Shown in pieces: positions 53,601-61,638 of a DNA stretch of 64,000 bases (the first letter of the stretch is position 1; every line of letters begins with the position of its first letter). Source of the DNA: Lewinella cohaerens DSM 23179 (GTDB taxonomy: Bacteria > Bacteroidota > Bacteroidia > Chitinophagales > Saprospiraceae); the NCBI RefSeq assembly GCF_000379805.1, contig NZ_KB903539.1:6372-70371 (forward strand), read 5' to 3'. Position numbers and translations under genes: made by a program. The notes beneath the pieces are model-generated. The model was not told the DNA's origin. It saw only the letters and a list, made by a program, of their open reading frames with translations, and made no database searches.

Positions 53601-54041
53601 AAAGATTTTGCCCGTGCCAGCTTAACAGAACTCTTCACGGAAGAAAAGCTAGCGGAAGCGAAGTTGATGGAAATCACTTCCCTGTCGAACACCTATTTTG
53701 AGAATACCGGCAACGCGACCTTCAAGGCGCATCGCTTGCCTGATCAGGTTCAATTCTCTACGGTAAACGCCCTCACAGCAATAGACCTTGATGGCGATGG
53801 CCGAGAGGAAGTGCTGGTAGGTGGCAACTTTCATGAGTGCAATATTGAGATGGGCCGTTACGATGCCAGCTACGGGCAGTACCTACGCTGGGAAGATGGC
53901 CAATGGGCCGCCTACCCACTCGGAGACGTCAACCTGACCGGTAAAATCAAACACTGGGTACCGATAACAATTGGAGGCCAGCAGCACGTGGTGGTAGGCC
54001 GTAACGATGGGCCAGCGGTGGTATTGCGGGTAGGGGAGTAG
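50700..54041 (+). CDS. FG-GAP/VCBS repeat lipoprotein with ASPIC/UnbV domain (second of tandem pair)
   Basis: ATG 50700 (1113 aa) begins a lipoprotein signal (MRSTIILIVGVLALVFTAC), while an ORF start at 50646 would overlap the previous gene. Its layout is the same as the preceding protein: NGGGLAAGDFNQDGKVDLYF, DYDLDGDLDMYQL, DLDGDGDLDVVV, VQVIWPDRTYQSYTDL, DLDQDGDLDLVVANGG and DFDGDGDMDILAG. The gap to the upstream stop is 19 nt, so both are likely on one mRNA. The pair probably arose by tandem duplication. Confidence 0.9.
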   Translation: MRSTIILIVGVLALVFTACNPSSNSVEGPQRSEDPSFRLLTKAATGLDFTNELRQSSEFNVFNYMYFFNGGGLAAGDFNQDGKVDLYFTNNMGPNKLFLNEGGMKFRDVTDEAKVAGMNGWTAGATVVDINNDGKLDIYVSQMGEYKTIQGRNQLYVCQEIKDGVPIFAEEAIPYGLDLAGFGTQAAFFDYDLDGDLDMYQLNASLHANGTFGQKETFVGTQHPMAGDKLMRNDGDTFTEVTIEAGINSTVIGYGLGIATADINLDGWPDIYIANDFHENDYLYLNQQDGTFKEVMREQIQHTSRFSMGVDVADINNDAQLDIITLDMLPEDPFILKSSLAEDAYDIFQFKLRYGYHPQYARNNLQLNNGNGTFSEIGLYAGVEASDWSWAPLFFDFENDGYRDLFISNGIPRRMNDIDYINFRANGELRWKSSTNNLEEDDLVLVDSMPQIKLPNKFYHNNGNLRFDDLKAEIDGALPTYSNGAIYADLDGDGDLDVVVNNHEDEPFVYENLNADKEALGDYLHLNFEGTPENIHSIGATVVAYKGTEKLLMQHFSARGYQSAQPLGIYLGVGDAASVDSVQVIWPDRTYQSYTDLAFNEEVTVRWQEGLPAYNYQQLHFVNPSKVAFADRTQAVRLDYLHKENPYVDFNREALMPNMVSAEGPAVAVGDVNGDGLDDVFLGGAKREISRLYLQQANGTLLAAPKDLFSSSSLQEDVDAVFADLDQDGDLDLVVANGGNEFREKNAARTQRAYLNDGQGNLTLVPDFFPNSYLTASFVDVADYDGDGDLDVFFGGRAVPWHYATSPRSLLYRNDGNGKFTDVGQEVAPILSEIGMVTRGEWTDMDQDGDPDLVLSLEWGDIQLLRNDKGKFTAQSITDQQSWWNTVLVRDFDGDGDMDILAGSYGENSKLSPTPEEPLRLYINDYDDNDQEEHILTYYLDGKEYPFATFMELTKQMSYLKKKYLFAKDFARASLTELFTEEKLAEAKLMEITSLSNTYFENTGNATFKAHRLPDQVQFSTVNALTAIDLDGDGREEVLVGGNFHECNIEMGRYDASYGQYLRWEDGQWAAYPLGDVNLTGKIKHWVPITIGGQQHVVVGRNDGPAVVLRVGE

Positions 54042-54374
54042 ATAGCTGAAAATAATTATCCCCGCACCATCGCTCATGTTAGTTCCCAAACTAACATGTG
54101 ATATCCGGCTGGTCTCCCGACCAGCAGACAGCATCTAGTGGTTTAGGCCGTTTAAGCCGTACCTGGGCTTCAGCCCGAGCGTATAATCCACGCTCGGGCT
54201 GAAGCCCAGGTTACGTGCACTGTGAATAGCAAAGCAGGGCGTACGTAGCAGCAGTCAGTTGTCCGGGAAGTATTATCATTGTTTTTCCTGCCCAACAAGC
54301 TCTAAGCTCCTATATTTAAGGATGAAGACAAAGCCAGTGATTGAAAAGCTCCTCTTGTAACAAAAAGTGCCATT
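54042..54374. other. Intergenic region with a strong palindrome
   Basis: This 333-nt gap is dominated by the perfect 22-bp inverted repeat at 54161-54211. A TATATTTA at 54311-54318 is a weak -7-like sequence for the orphan SusC gene. I see no ORF or other motif. Confidence 0.55.
54161..54211. repeat. Perfect 22-bp inverted repeat with 7-nt loop (GGCTTCAGCCC type)
   Basis: 54161-54182 and 54190-54211 are perfect reverse complements around ATAATCC. The arm contains the palindrome GGGCTTCAGCCC, corresponding to GGACTTCAGTCC inside the element at 3450-3585, so the two are probably members of one loosely related repeat class. It may also act as a terminator for the FG-GAP genes. Confidence 0.75.
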
Positions 54375-57300
54375 ATGAAAAATGTGACGCAGCCTTTATG
54401 GATGAAAATAGGGCAAGTACCGGAATTGCAAAAGATGCTAATGGTCAGCGCCCTTTTACTGTTAGGTACTGTTTCGCCTTTAATGGCAACACAAAGTAGG
54501 GGAGAGGGAGCGCTTCAGGGGAAGGCCGTTCTCGGTGAAATACGAGGTGTCCAGTTGTCTTCCAGTGTTTGCCTCCCCAATACGACTCCCCAATTCACGT
54601 ATAAACCAGGCCCGCAGCGAACAGCGGAGGGCGACACCCGGCCAGGGTGGAGGACCAGGGGTGGGAGGACCGAAGGGACGGACGACCCGGCTGCCCTGCA
54701 AACGAAGAGCGCAGTGGCAGGGGCCCATAATCATATAGTACAGGACACCCTCCCGAATAAAATAATGCTAACGGGAACAGTAAAGTCAGCAGCTACGGGA
54801 GATGCGTTGATTGGCGTTTCTATTTTTATTAGAAGCACCGTAACAGGAACGGTGACGGATATTGATGGTGTGTTTGAAATACCAACCAGGGAATTAGATA
54901 CATTGTGGTTTTCTTACACTGGTTTTGAAACCCAAGAACTAATCGTTCTCCCTGGGCAAAAGAGAATAGATGTGCTCATGGCCGAGATCCCCTCGTCGGC
55001 CTTAGGCTGCGGTTACATTTTGCCAAGCCCTTTCAAGGACGAAAGGAATGGGATCTTGAATCTTAGTGAACTCCCCTCACTGCACTTTACCAATCCTTAT
55101 CAACTTCTACGCGGTCAATTTCCAGGTTTAGTGGTCAGTCAAGCAGGTAGTGACCCTTGGGCGGTTCCGGTGTTGCGGCAACAAGGGATACATAGCCTGA
55201 CCCAAAATGCTGCGCCACTGTGGGTGGTAGACGGGATGCCAGGAATGGAGCCACTGCTACTGGATCAGCAAAGTATCGCTTCTGTAAAGTTGCTGCGTCG
55301 GCCAGTGGATTTGGTACGTTATGGGTTGCAATCTGGGGCGGGAGTAATAGAAGTGGAAACGACAGACATTGTCCGTAAAAAACTAGAGGTCGTTTATCAA
55401 GGTCAGCTTACGATTGAGCGTGCTGCACGTTTGCCTGGGGTCGCTACTGCGGAGGAATATCGTCAATATCCAGGCGGCATATCGGATTTGGGTTACGGTA
55501 CCGATTGGTTAGATGAAGTAACCCGGACAGCCCTGAGTCATGGACATCAATTGGCGCTAAGCGGCCGCGATGGTGCAACGATCTGGCAGGTAGAGGGATC
55601 GCTGCGTGATGTGCAAGGGGTAGGGCAAAACAGCGAGTGGACACAATATACGGGCCGGGCGCAACTACAACAATCGTTTTGGCGGGAACGGCTGGTGATC
55701 AAAGCCCAAGTGGCCGGGCAACAACGCCAGGGCGAGCGTGATTATCAGCAGACTTTTTTCCAGGCGGCCAAGTATAACCCTACGGCTCCTATAAGCTTTA
55801 CCGAGCCACCTACCAATCCATTGTTAAATAGTTTTTATGATATCAGCACTAACCAGCTTCGCGATTATTTTGAGGTGGTCCCTTCGGTTGATTTTTACAA
55901 CCCTGTGGCGATACAGGTAGGCTCGAAACTGCTGGAAGAACGGTCGGCCCGCTGGCTCCGGGCAGAGGCAAATTTGCAAATAGCAGACCCGCTTCGGCTG
56001 CAACTGGCCGTTGGGCAACAGGCCAATGATCGCCGTAGTGGGGAAGAGAATCGTACCTACGCATTTTTTCGTGGCAATGGTCATACGACCCAACCAGGTA
56101 GAGCAGAAAGGACGGTTCGTGAACAGCGGCAGGAATGGCTACGAACACGCCTAAATTGGGAGCATCAATTCAGGGGAGCATTTTGGGAACTGCAAGGGAA
56201 CTATGGTTTTCAGCGATTGGAACGTGAAGACGAACGGGCCCAAGGTTTCAATTTTGGCAATGACGATTTCAGGTTCGATAATTTTGAAACCTTCCTGACC
56301 GACCTCAGCTTTTTGGAGCAATCGCGTTACGATGAGCGTACCCGTTTGATTGATTTTGGGCTGGAGAGTAAACTATATTGGCGCTGGCTGGAATGGGAGG
56401 TGGCCGCCAAATACCAAGGAGCAACCAACCTGGGCACCGCAGAACGCTGGCAACCAGTAGGAGGCACTCACCTGGAACTGGGACTGAACGAAATGTTTAA
56501 TATCAACAGCAGAACAAGCTGGAATGCCCATGGTGGATACGCGCAGGTAGGGCAACTGCCACGGGACTTTTCCTATGCGCGTGGCCAGTATGACCCTATA
56601 CGAGAAGATTATGTGAATGTAAACCCTGAGTTGAAACCCGAGCGACGGAGGATTGTAAACGCGGGTTTGAACTGGTATGATTACCAAGGTTTTTTGGGGA
56701 GTATTGATTATTTTGCGAGTATGACCAAAGACCCAATAGTAAAGCTGGAGCGGGAAGATTTGCCTGCTGCGTTGAATGAATTTGGTGTGAATTTAAGCCA
56801 AGTTGCTTTGCGCAACCGCTCGTTGGAACTGGCTATTGGTTGGCAAAAGGGAAGACAACTACAATGGACGACGACCCTGCGTTGGGCGCACATGAAAACC
56901 CAACTGGTGAGTACGGGGGACATAGGTCCGGACAGTTACTTTGATGCCAATGGTCAACGCGTAACTGCCAGGTCTGGTGCTGGTGGCTCTATCTGGCGCA
57001 ATGGGATCGGGTTGGTCGAACTGGATGCTCCTTTCGGGCAAATGATTGGCCGCCAGTTTGATCGAGAGACTACCTTGGCGACTGGTGAGATTAGCTTATA
57101 TGAGACTTTTCAGGGGAAGGCCTTGCCTGCACCCGATGGTGATTATGGAGTGATAGGGAATGGATTGCCAACCAACACTTACAGTTGGTCCAATACCTTG
57201 AGCTATCAAGGCTGGCAATTGGAGGTGCTGCTGCGGGGCGAACTGGGGCACGATTTGGCTCACTTGCGTCGAGGAGAGTTGGAAACGTTCATTGATCAAG

Positions 57301-57680
57301 AAGGTCTTTTCCCTCAGTCGAGAAATTATATGTCTACAGCATTTGACCTACCCGATAACGTAAGTGGTTTTGCCACTTTTTCAGACCGTTACATTGAGTC
57401 AGGAAATTACCTTTCCTTGGATTACCTGAGTATCAGTAGGGTGTTGTATTTGCCAAGTCAGCAATCTTTAAGCATTAGTCTTACCGGCCAAAATTTACTG
57501 TTGTGGACCAATTACACAGGTGTTGATCCCTCTCCGCGCTATGTTGATGAAGGCCCTGAAATTGCTGGTGCTTTGCCAACATTGCGCGAACGTGATGGCC
57601 AGTTGGCACCCGGTATTGACAGGCGTTACTTTTATCCTCGTTCCAGAGCATTGACCTTGGGATTGAAATGGGGCTTGTGA
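54375..57680 (+). CDS. Orphan SusC-like TonB-dependent receptor with N-terminal insert
   Basis: This 1101-aa protein has a signal-like hydrophobic segment at about residues 20-40 (MLMVSALLLLGTVSPLMATQ). Then comes an atypical, basic, low-complexity stretch of about 90 residues (for example QRTAEGDTRPGWRTRGGRTE) before the normal carboxypeptidase-like domain (MLTGTVKSAATGDALIGVSI), TonB plug (PLWVVDGMPGMEPLLLD) and barrel ending SRALTLGLKWGL. No SusD gene is next to it. The codon bias is weaker than in the susC at 42673. A GH97 gene follows by 66 nt, so it may import oligosaccharide for that enzyme. Confidence 0.88.
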   Translation: MKNVTQPLWMKIGQVPELQKMLMVSALLLLGTVSPLMATQSRGEGALQGKAVLGEIRGVQLSSSVCLPNTTPQFTYKPGPQRTAEGDTRPGWRTRGGRTEGTDDPAALQTKSAVAGAHNHIVQDTLPNKIMLTGTVKSAATGDALIGVSIFIRSTVTGTVTDIDGVFEIPTRELDTLWFSYTGFETQELIVLPGQKRIDVLMAEIPSSALGCGYILPSPFKDERNGILNLSELPSLHFTNPYQLLRGQFPGLVVSQAGSDPWAVPVLRQQGIHSLTQNAAPLWVVDGMPGMEPLLLDQQSIASVKLLRRPVDLVRYGLQSGAGVIEVETTDIVRKKLEVVYQGQLTIERAARLPGVATAEEYRQYPGGISDLGYGTDWLDEVTRTALSHGHQLALSGRDGATIWQVEGSLRDVQGVGQNSEWTQYTGRAQLQQSFWRERLVIKAQVAGQQRQGERDYQQTFFQAAKYNPTAPISFTEPPTNPLLNSFYDISTNQLRDYFEVVPSVDFYNPVAIQVGSKLLEERSARWLRAEANLQIADPLRLQLAVGQQANDRRSGEENRTYAFFRGNGHTTQPGRAERTVREQRQEWLRTRLNWEHQFRGAFWELQGNYGFQRLEREDERAQGFNFGNDDFRFDNFETFLTDLSFLEQSRYDERTRLIDFGLESKLYWRWLEWEVAAKYQGATNLGTAERWQPVGGTHLELGLNEMFNINSRTSWNAHGGYAQVGQLPRDFSYARGQYDPIREDYVNVNPELKPERRRIVNAGLNWYDYQGFLGSIDYFASMTKDPIVKLEREDLPAALNEFGVNLSQVALRNRSLELAIGWQKGRQLQWTTTLRWAHMKTQLVSTGDIGPDSYFDANGQRVTARSGAGGSIWRNGIGLVELDAPFGQMIGRQFDRETTLATGEISLYETFQGKALPAPDGDYGVIGNGLPTNTYSWSNTLSYQGWQLEVLLRGELGHDLAHLRRGELETFIDQEGLFPQSRNYMSTAFDLPDNVSGFATFSDRYIESGNYLSLDYLSISRVLYLPSQQSLSISLTGQNLLLWTNYTGVDPSPRYVDEGPEIAGALPTLRERDGQLAPGIDRRYFYPRSRALTLGLKWGL

Positions 57681-57746
57681 TTCTTTTAAAATGCTTGCAT
57701 GAAGCAAATTTGCCGTATTTTAGCAACCTATCTAAAAAGTCGATTT

Positions 57747-59828
57747 ATGCTACGTTTTTCCCTTTACAGTTTATTCTTATTGCTACTGGTTGCGGCCTGT
57801 ACACTTGCTGAGGATGGCCCATCGGTTGTCGATATCAAATCTCCTGATGGTCAACTGGCCCTAAGTTTCCAATTGGATGAGGCGGGTGTAGCAACTTATG
57901 CATTGAAGCGAGGTGAAACCGAGGTAATTCCGGCTTCCGGCCTGGGTTTTTCCTTCCAGGGTGCTCCAGACTTGAAGGCGGGCTGGAAAATCAGCAAGGC
58001 AGCTACCAGTTCTAAAAAAGAGCAATGGGAACAACCTTGGGGAGAGCAACGAATGGTAGAAAACAGCTACCAGGAGGCTCGTGTTGATATAGAAGAAACC
58101 ACCGCACCTATGCGGAAATTTACCCTTGTATTTCGATTGTATGATGATGGTTTGGGCTTTCGCTATGAATTTCCTGAACAGGAAGATATGGGCGAAGTGG
58201 TCATTACCGACGAGCATACCGAATTTTCGTTAACTGGTGACCCTACCTGTTGGTGGATACCTGGCGATTGGGATATTTACGAGCATTTGTATAACCAGAC
58301 GAGCTTTAGTGAGATTGATGCCCTGAGCAAGCGGGATCACCCTAACCTGGCGCAGACTTTCATTCCTGAAAATGCGGTGAATACCCCTGTTACCTTGAAA
58401 ACAGATAATGGTCTTTACCTGAGCTTTCACGAAGCCAACCTCACAGATTATGCGGGTATGACCTTACGGGTAAACAAAGAAGCTAACCGCTTTGAGAGCG
58501 CCCTGGTAGCCTGGGCAGATGGAGCTAAAGTAAAGCAAAAAACGCCTTTCAATACGCCATGGCGGACCATTCAGGTAGCTGAACAGGCGGGCGACCTTAT
58601 TGAAAGCCGTTTGATTGTGAATCTCAACGAGCCCAATGTGCTGGAAGGTGATCAAAGCTGGATCAAGCCGATGAAATACGCAGGAATATGGTGGGAAATG
58701 CATTTGAATAAATCGAGCTGGGACAAAGCCAGCGGCAAGCATGGTGCCACCACCGAAAATGCAAAACGATACATTGATTTTTGTGCCGAAAACGATATCA
58801 GCGGGCTATTGGTTGAAGGTTGGAATACGGGTTGGGAGCGCTGGATAGGCTTCCCTGATCGCGAAGGCGTTTTTGATTTTGTGACCCCTTACGATGATTA
58901 TGACTTGGAAGAAGTCGTGCGTTACGGCAAGGAAAAAGGAGTGAATATCATTATGCACCATGAAACTTCTGCTGCTCCGCGTACCTACGACCAGCAACTG
59001 GATACCGCTTATACATTGATGCAAAACTTGGGCATTCACGCAGTTAAGACAGGCTATGTAGGCCCCATTATTCCCGAAGGAGAACGCCATCACGGACAGT
59101 GGATGGTACAACACTATCGGAGGGTGGTAGAAATGGCTGCCAAGCACCAAGTGGCTATCGATGCGCACGAACCAATCAAAGCCACGGGGCTGCGGCGTAC
59201 TTATCCCAACATGATGACGCGCGAAGGGCTGCGTGGGCAGGAGTTCAACGCTTGGTCATCAGAGGGAGGAAACCCTACCGACCACCTCACGATGGTCGCC
59301 TTTACGCGAATGTTGGCAGGACCAATTGATTATACCCCTGGTATCTTCAACCTGACGATGGAACCGTACAAACCTGATAATCGAGTGAAGCATACGCTGG
59401 CCCACGAGCTGGCGCTTTATGTAGTTATCTACAGTCCTTTACAGATGATGTCTGACTTGCCGGAGCATGCTAGTGGCCAGCCTGGAATGCAATGGGTACG
59501 GGATGTAGCCGTTGATTGGGAGCAAACGAAGGTGCTTAATGGTGAGCCTGGCGACTATGTTACCATCGCCCGCCAGGAACGAGGTGGAAATCGTTGGTTT
59601 ATCGGTGCTATTACAGATGAAAATCCGCGCGCGCTCAGCATTGAACTCGACTTTCTTGATAGAGACAAGACCTATCGCTTAGTGGTTTATCAAGATGGCG
59701 AAGAAGCCCACTGGGAGACGAACCCCACAGCAATGGAAATCGAAGAACGCGAAGTCCGCGGAGGAGATATTCTCGATTTACAGTTGGTCGCTGGGGGTGG
59801 AGCAGCCTTGATGTTGGTACCAATGTAG
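57747..59828 (+). CDS. Glycoside hydrolase family 97 lipoprotein, inverting alpha-glucosidase type
   Basis: ATG 57747 (693 aa) gives a lipoprotein signal (FLLLLVAAC); an upstream in-frame ATG at 57699 is less likely. A beta-sandwich N-terminal domain precedes the barrel (SGLLVEGWNTGWERWIGF, GVNIIMHHETSA, HAVKTGYVGPIIPEGERHHG, AIDAHEPIKATG, MTREGLRGQEFNAWSSEGG). Glu406 (MHHET), Glu475 (DAHE) and Glu499 (RGQEF) keep the spacing (69 and 24) of the catalytic glutamates I recall for SusB (439, 508, 532), which mark the inverting alpha-glucoside-cleaving GH97 subgroup. It acts in the periplasm or at the outer membrane. Confidence 0.92.
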   Translation: MLRFSLYSLFLLLLVAACTLAEDGPSVVDIKSPDGQLALSFQLDEAGVATYALKRGETEVIPASGLGFSFQGAPDLKAGWKISKAATSSKKEQWEQPWGEQRMVENSYQEARVDIEETTAPMRKFTLVFRLYDDGLGFRYEFPEQEDMGEVVITDEHTEFSLTGDPTCWWIPGDWDIYEHLYNQTSFSEIDALSKRDHPNLAQTFIPENAVNTPVTLKTDNGLYLSFHEANLTDYAGMTLRVNKEANRFESALVAWADGAKVKQKTPFNTPWRTIQVAEQAGDLIESRLIVNLNEPNVLEGDQSWIKPMKYAGIWWEMHLNKSSWDKASGKHGATTENAKRYIDFCAENDISGLLVEGWNTGWERWIGFPDREGVFDFVTPYDDYDLEEVVRYGKEKGVNIIMHHETSAAPRTYDQQLDTAYTLMQNLGIHAVKTGYVGPIIPEGERHHGQWMVQHYRRVVEMAAKHQVAIDAHEPIKATGLRRTYPNMMTREGLRGQEFNAWSSEGGNPTDHLTMVAFTRMLAGPIDYTPGIFNLTMEPYKPDNRVKHTLAHELALYVVIYSPLQMMSDLPEHASGQPGMQWVRDVAVDWEQTKVLNGEPGDYVTIARQERGGNRWFIGAITDENPRALSIELDFLDRDKTYRLVVYQDGEEAHWETNPTAMEIEEREVRGGDILDLQLVAGGGAALMLVPM

Positions 59829-59837
59829 CAAATTGGC

Positions 59838-61052
59838 TTAGGCCAACTTCCCAGCAATAAACGCCGTCGTCCAGGCAGATTGAAAATTGTAACCGCCAGT
59901 GATACCATCAATGTCAAGTACTTCGCCAGCGAAGTAAAGATTTTTGCAAACCCTGCTTTGAAGGGTTTTGAAATCGACATCTTGGAGGCTCACGCCGCCG
60001 CAGGTGACAAACTCTTCCTTGAAGGTAGTTTTGCCTTGCACGGCGTATACGTCATTGGTGAGCAGGGAAACGAGCTTGTTGATGCCGTTTTTACCGATTT
60101 CTCCCCATACTTTATCTTCGGTTAGCTGCGCTTTAGTAAGCAAAAAACGCCAGAGTCGCTTGGGGAGGTCGTAGGGAGCAAGATTTCCTGCGTTCTTCTT
60201 AGGGTGCGAACGGGCAATACTTTTTAGGTCGTCACGGACAGTATCGTCATTTCTGCTGGCCGTCCAGTTGATCTGTACATTGAAACGGTAATCTTTTTCA
60301 CTGAGGATGCGGGCACCGTGGGCCGAAAGCTTTAGTATGGCCGGGCCACTCATGCCCCAGTGGGTGATCAACAGTGGGCCATCGGCTTTGAGTTTGGTGC
60401 CTTGAATATTGGCGAGTGCTGGCTCTACCACTACTCCCATGAGTTCGCGTACTGCTTCGCCAGGCATATTAAAAGTAAACAAGGAGGGAACGGGCTCTTC
60501 TATCTTATGGCCTAAATCTTCCAACCATGCCAGGCCGCTGCGTTTGGGTGAGCCGCCAGTGGCTACAATTACTTTATCAAATACCTCTGGTGCTTGGTCT
60601 TCTTTCAGAAAACTCAACAGCCATTGTTCTTCCTGCTGTTGTAGCTTTTTTACGCCATAGCTGGTTTTGATGTTCACCTCCAAGCGGCGAGCTTCTTTGA
60701 GGAAACAATCAATGATGCTTTGTGAACTTTGAGATTCTGGAAAAACGCAATTGTCCTCCTGTATGACGAGGGGCACCCCTCGTTGCTCAAACCAGTTCAT
60801 GGTATCCTGCGTACTGAATATCCGAAAGGCCTTTTTAAGTTGCCGGGTGCCTCGGGGATAAGCCTTGATGAGTTCAGAAATAGTACTGCAACCATTGGTA
60901 ACATTACAACGGCCACCTCCCGAGACTTTGACCTTGGCTAAGAGCTTCGATGATTTTTCGAAAACAGTAACCGTCGCTGTCGGATGATTTTCTTTGGCCG
61001 CCAGGGCCGCAAAGAAGCCCGCTGCTCCTCCTCCAATAATTGCAACCTTCAT
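59838..61052 (-). CDS. FAD-dependent oxidoreductase of the HI0933/YhiN family
   Basis: This 404-aa protein has an N-terminal dinucleotide-binding motif (VAIIGGGAAGFFAALAAKENHP) and a characteristic KVSGGGRCNVTN. A C-terminal FAD-binding segment (FAGEVLDIDGITGGYNFQSAWTTAFIAGKLA) is typical of the HI0933 family. The reaction is unknown; members bind FAD and some are implicated in nucleobase-related redox chemistry. It lies between GH97 and GH65 genes on the opposite strand, so it is probably unrelated to the sugar genes. Confidence 0.93.
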   Translation of the reverse strand: MKVAIIGGGAAGFFAALAAKENHPTATVTVFEKSSKLLAKVKVSGGGRCNVTNGCSTISELIKAYPRGTRQLKKAFRIFSTQDTMNWFEQRGVPLVIQEDNCVFPESQSSQSIIDCFLKEARRLEVNIKTSYGVKKLQQQEEQWLLSFLKEDQAPEVFDKVIVATGGSPKRSGLAWLEDLGHKIEEPVPSLFTFNMPGEAVRELMGVVVEPALANIQGTKLKADGPLLITHWGMSGPAILKLSAHGARILSEKDYRFNVQINWTASRNDDTVRDDLKSIARSHPKKNAGNLAPYDLPKRLWRFLLTKAQLTEDKVWGEIGKNGINKLVSLLTNDVYAVQGKTTFKEEFVTCGGVSLQDVDFKTLQSRVCKNLYFAGEVLDIDGITGGYNFQSAWTTAFIAGKLA

Positions 61053-61638
61053 GAATGCTGTTGAATCGGTATAATAAAAAGTAAAGGTCTGATTTTTCTA
61101 AAGAACCTACTACTTCTTAGCTGGATTTTCGGCATTTTACCGGAAATCGTAGCGGAATTATTAGTAAAAAATGCTTCTGAGAACCTTTAGAATCACCACT
61201 GTTCTGAGTACCATTTTAGAGGAGCCGGAAAGAATGGAAGAGGCTGTCTCGCTGCCCGAGTGGGCGACTTGTAGTGTTCAGTATTGGGCATAGCGCCCTC
61301 AAGTGGGAGGGCCCTCCCAGCTGTCCGGACCGCCGGAACACCCCTCGCCATTCTGACGAATGGGCACGCGAATATACCTGCTCTCAAGAGTGAGAACAGC
61401 CAAGCAATGCGAATTAAAAACCTCTGAATTCCTTTCGGACGAATGAAAGGGTAGTGACCTTCGATTTTTAGTAAAGTAGTCAACTTTACTGGAATACAAA
61501 TGTAAATAAAAAAAAACAATAATTTTTTAATTTATTGAAAAAGTATTTTTTGTTTATCTTTAAAGAGGTGATCCCAAATGAATGGCCTCTTCTTGATTGA
61601 TTTACTCAATTCTTCCTATTTTAAAGCAACAAAAAAGA
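61053..61638. other. Long intergenic region with GC-rich hairpin block
   Basis: This 586-nt gap contains a block of palindromes (61193-61500): GGGAGGGCCCTCCC, GTCCGGAC, CCATTC-TGAC-GAATGG, CTCTCAAGAG and CCTTTC...GAAAGG. Base composition is clearly unlike the A/T-rich flank. A minus-strand frame through it has no recognisable protein features. A promoter candidate for the GH65 gene is at 61535-61562, and no other motif was found. Confidence 0.6.
61535..61562 (+). promoter_or_regulatory. Promoter candidate of the GH65 gene
   Basis: TTG (61535-61537), a 17-nt spacer and TATCTTTA (61555-61562, one mismatch to TAnnTTTG), with a leader of about 75 nt to ATG 61639. Confidence 0.5.

Noticed and set aside
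47327-54041. DNA repeats encoding DxDxDG loops as a separate repeat element
   Set aside because: They are explained by the protein-level FG-GAP repeats.
61193-61519. Minus-strand 108-aa frame through the GC-rich block
   Set aside because: It spans consecutive hairpins, has low complexity and no family features or ribosome-binding context, so it is better read as non-coding.
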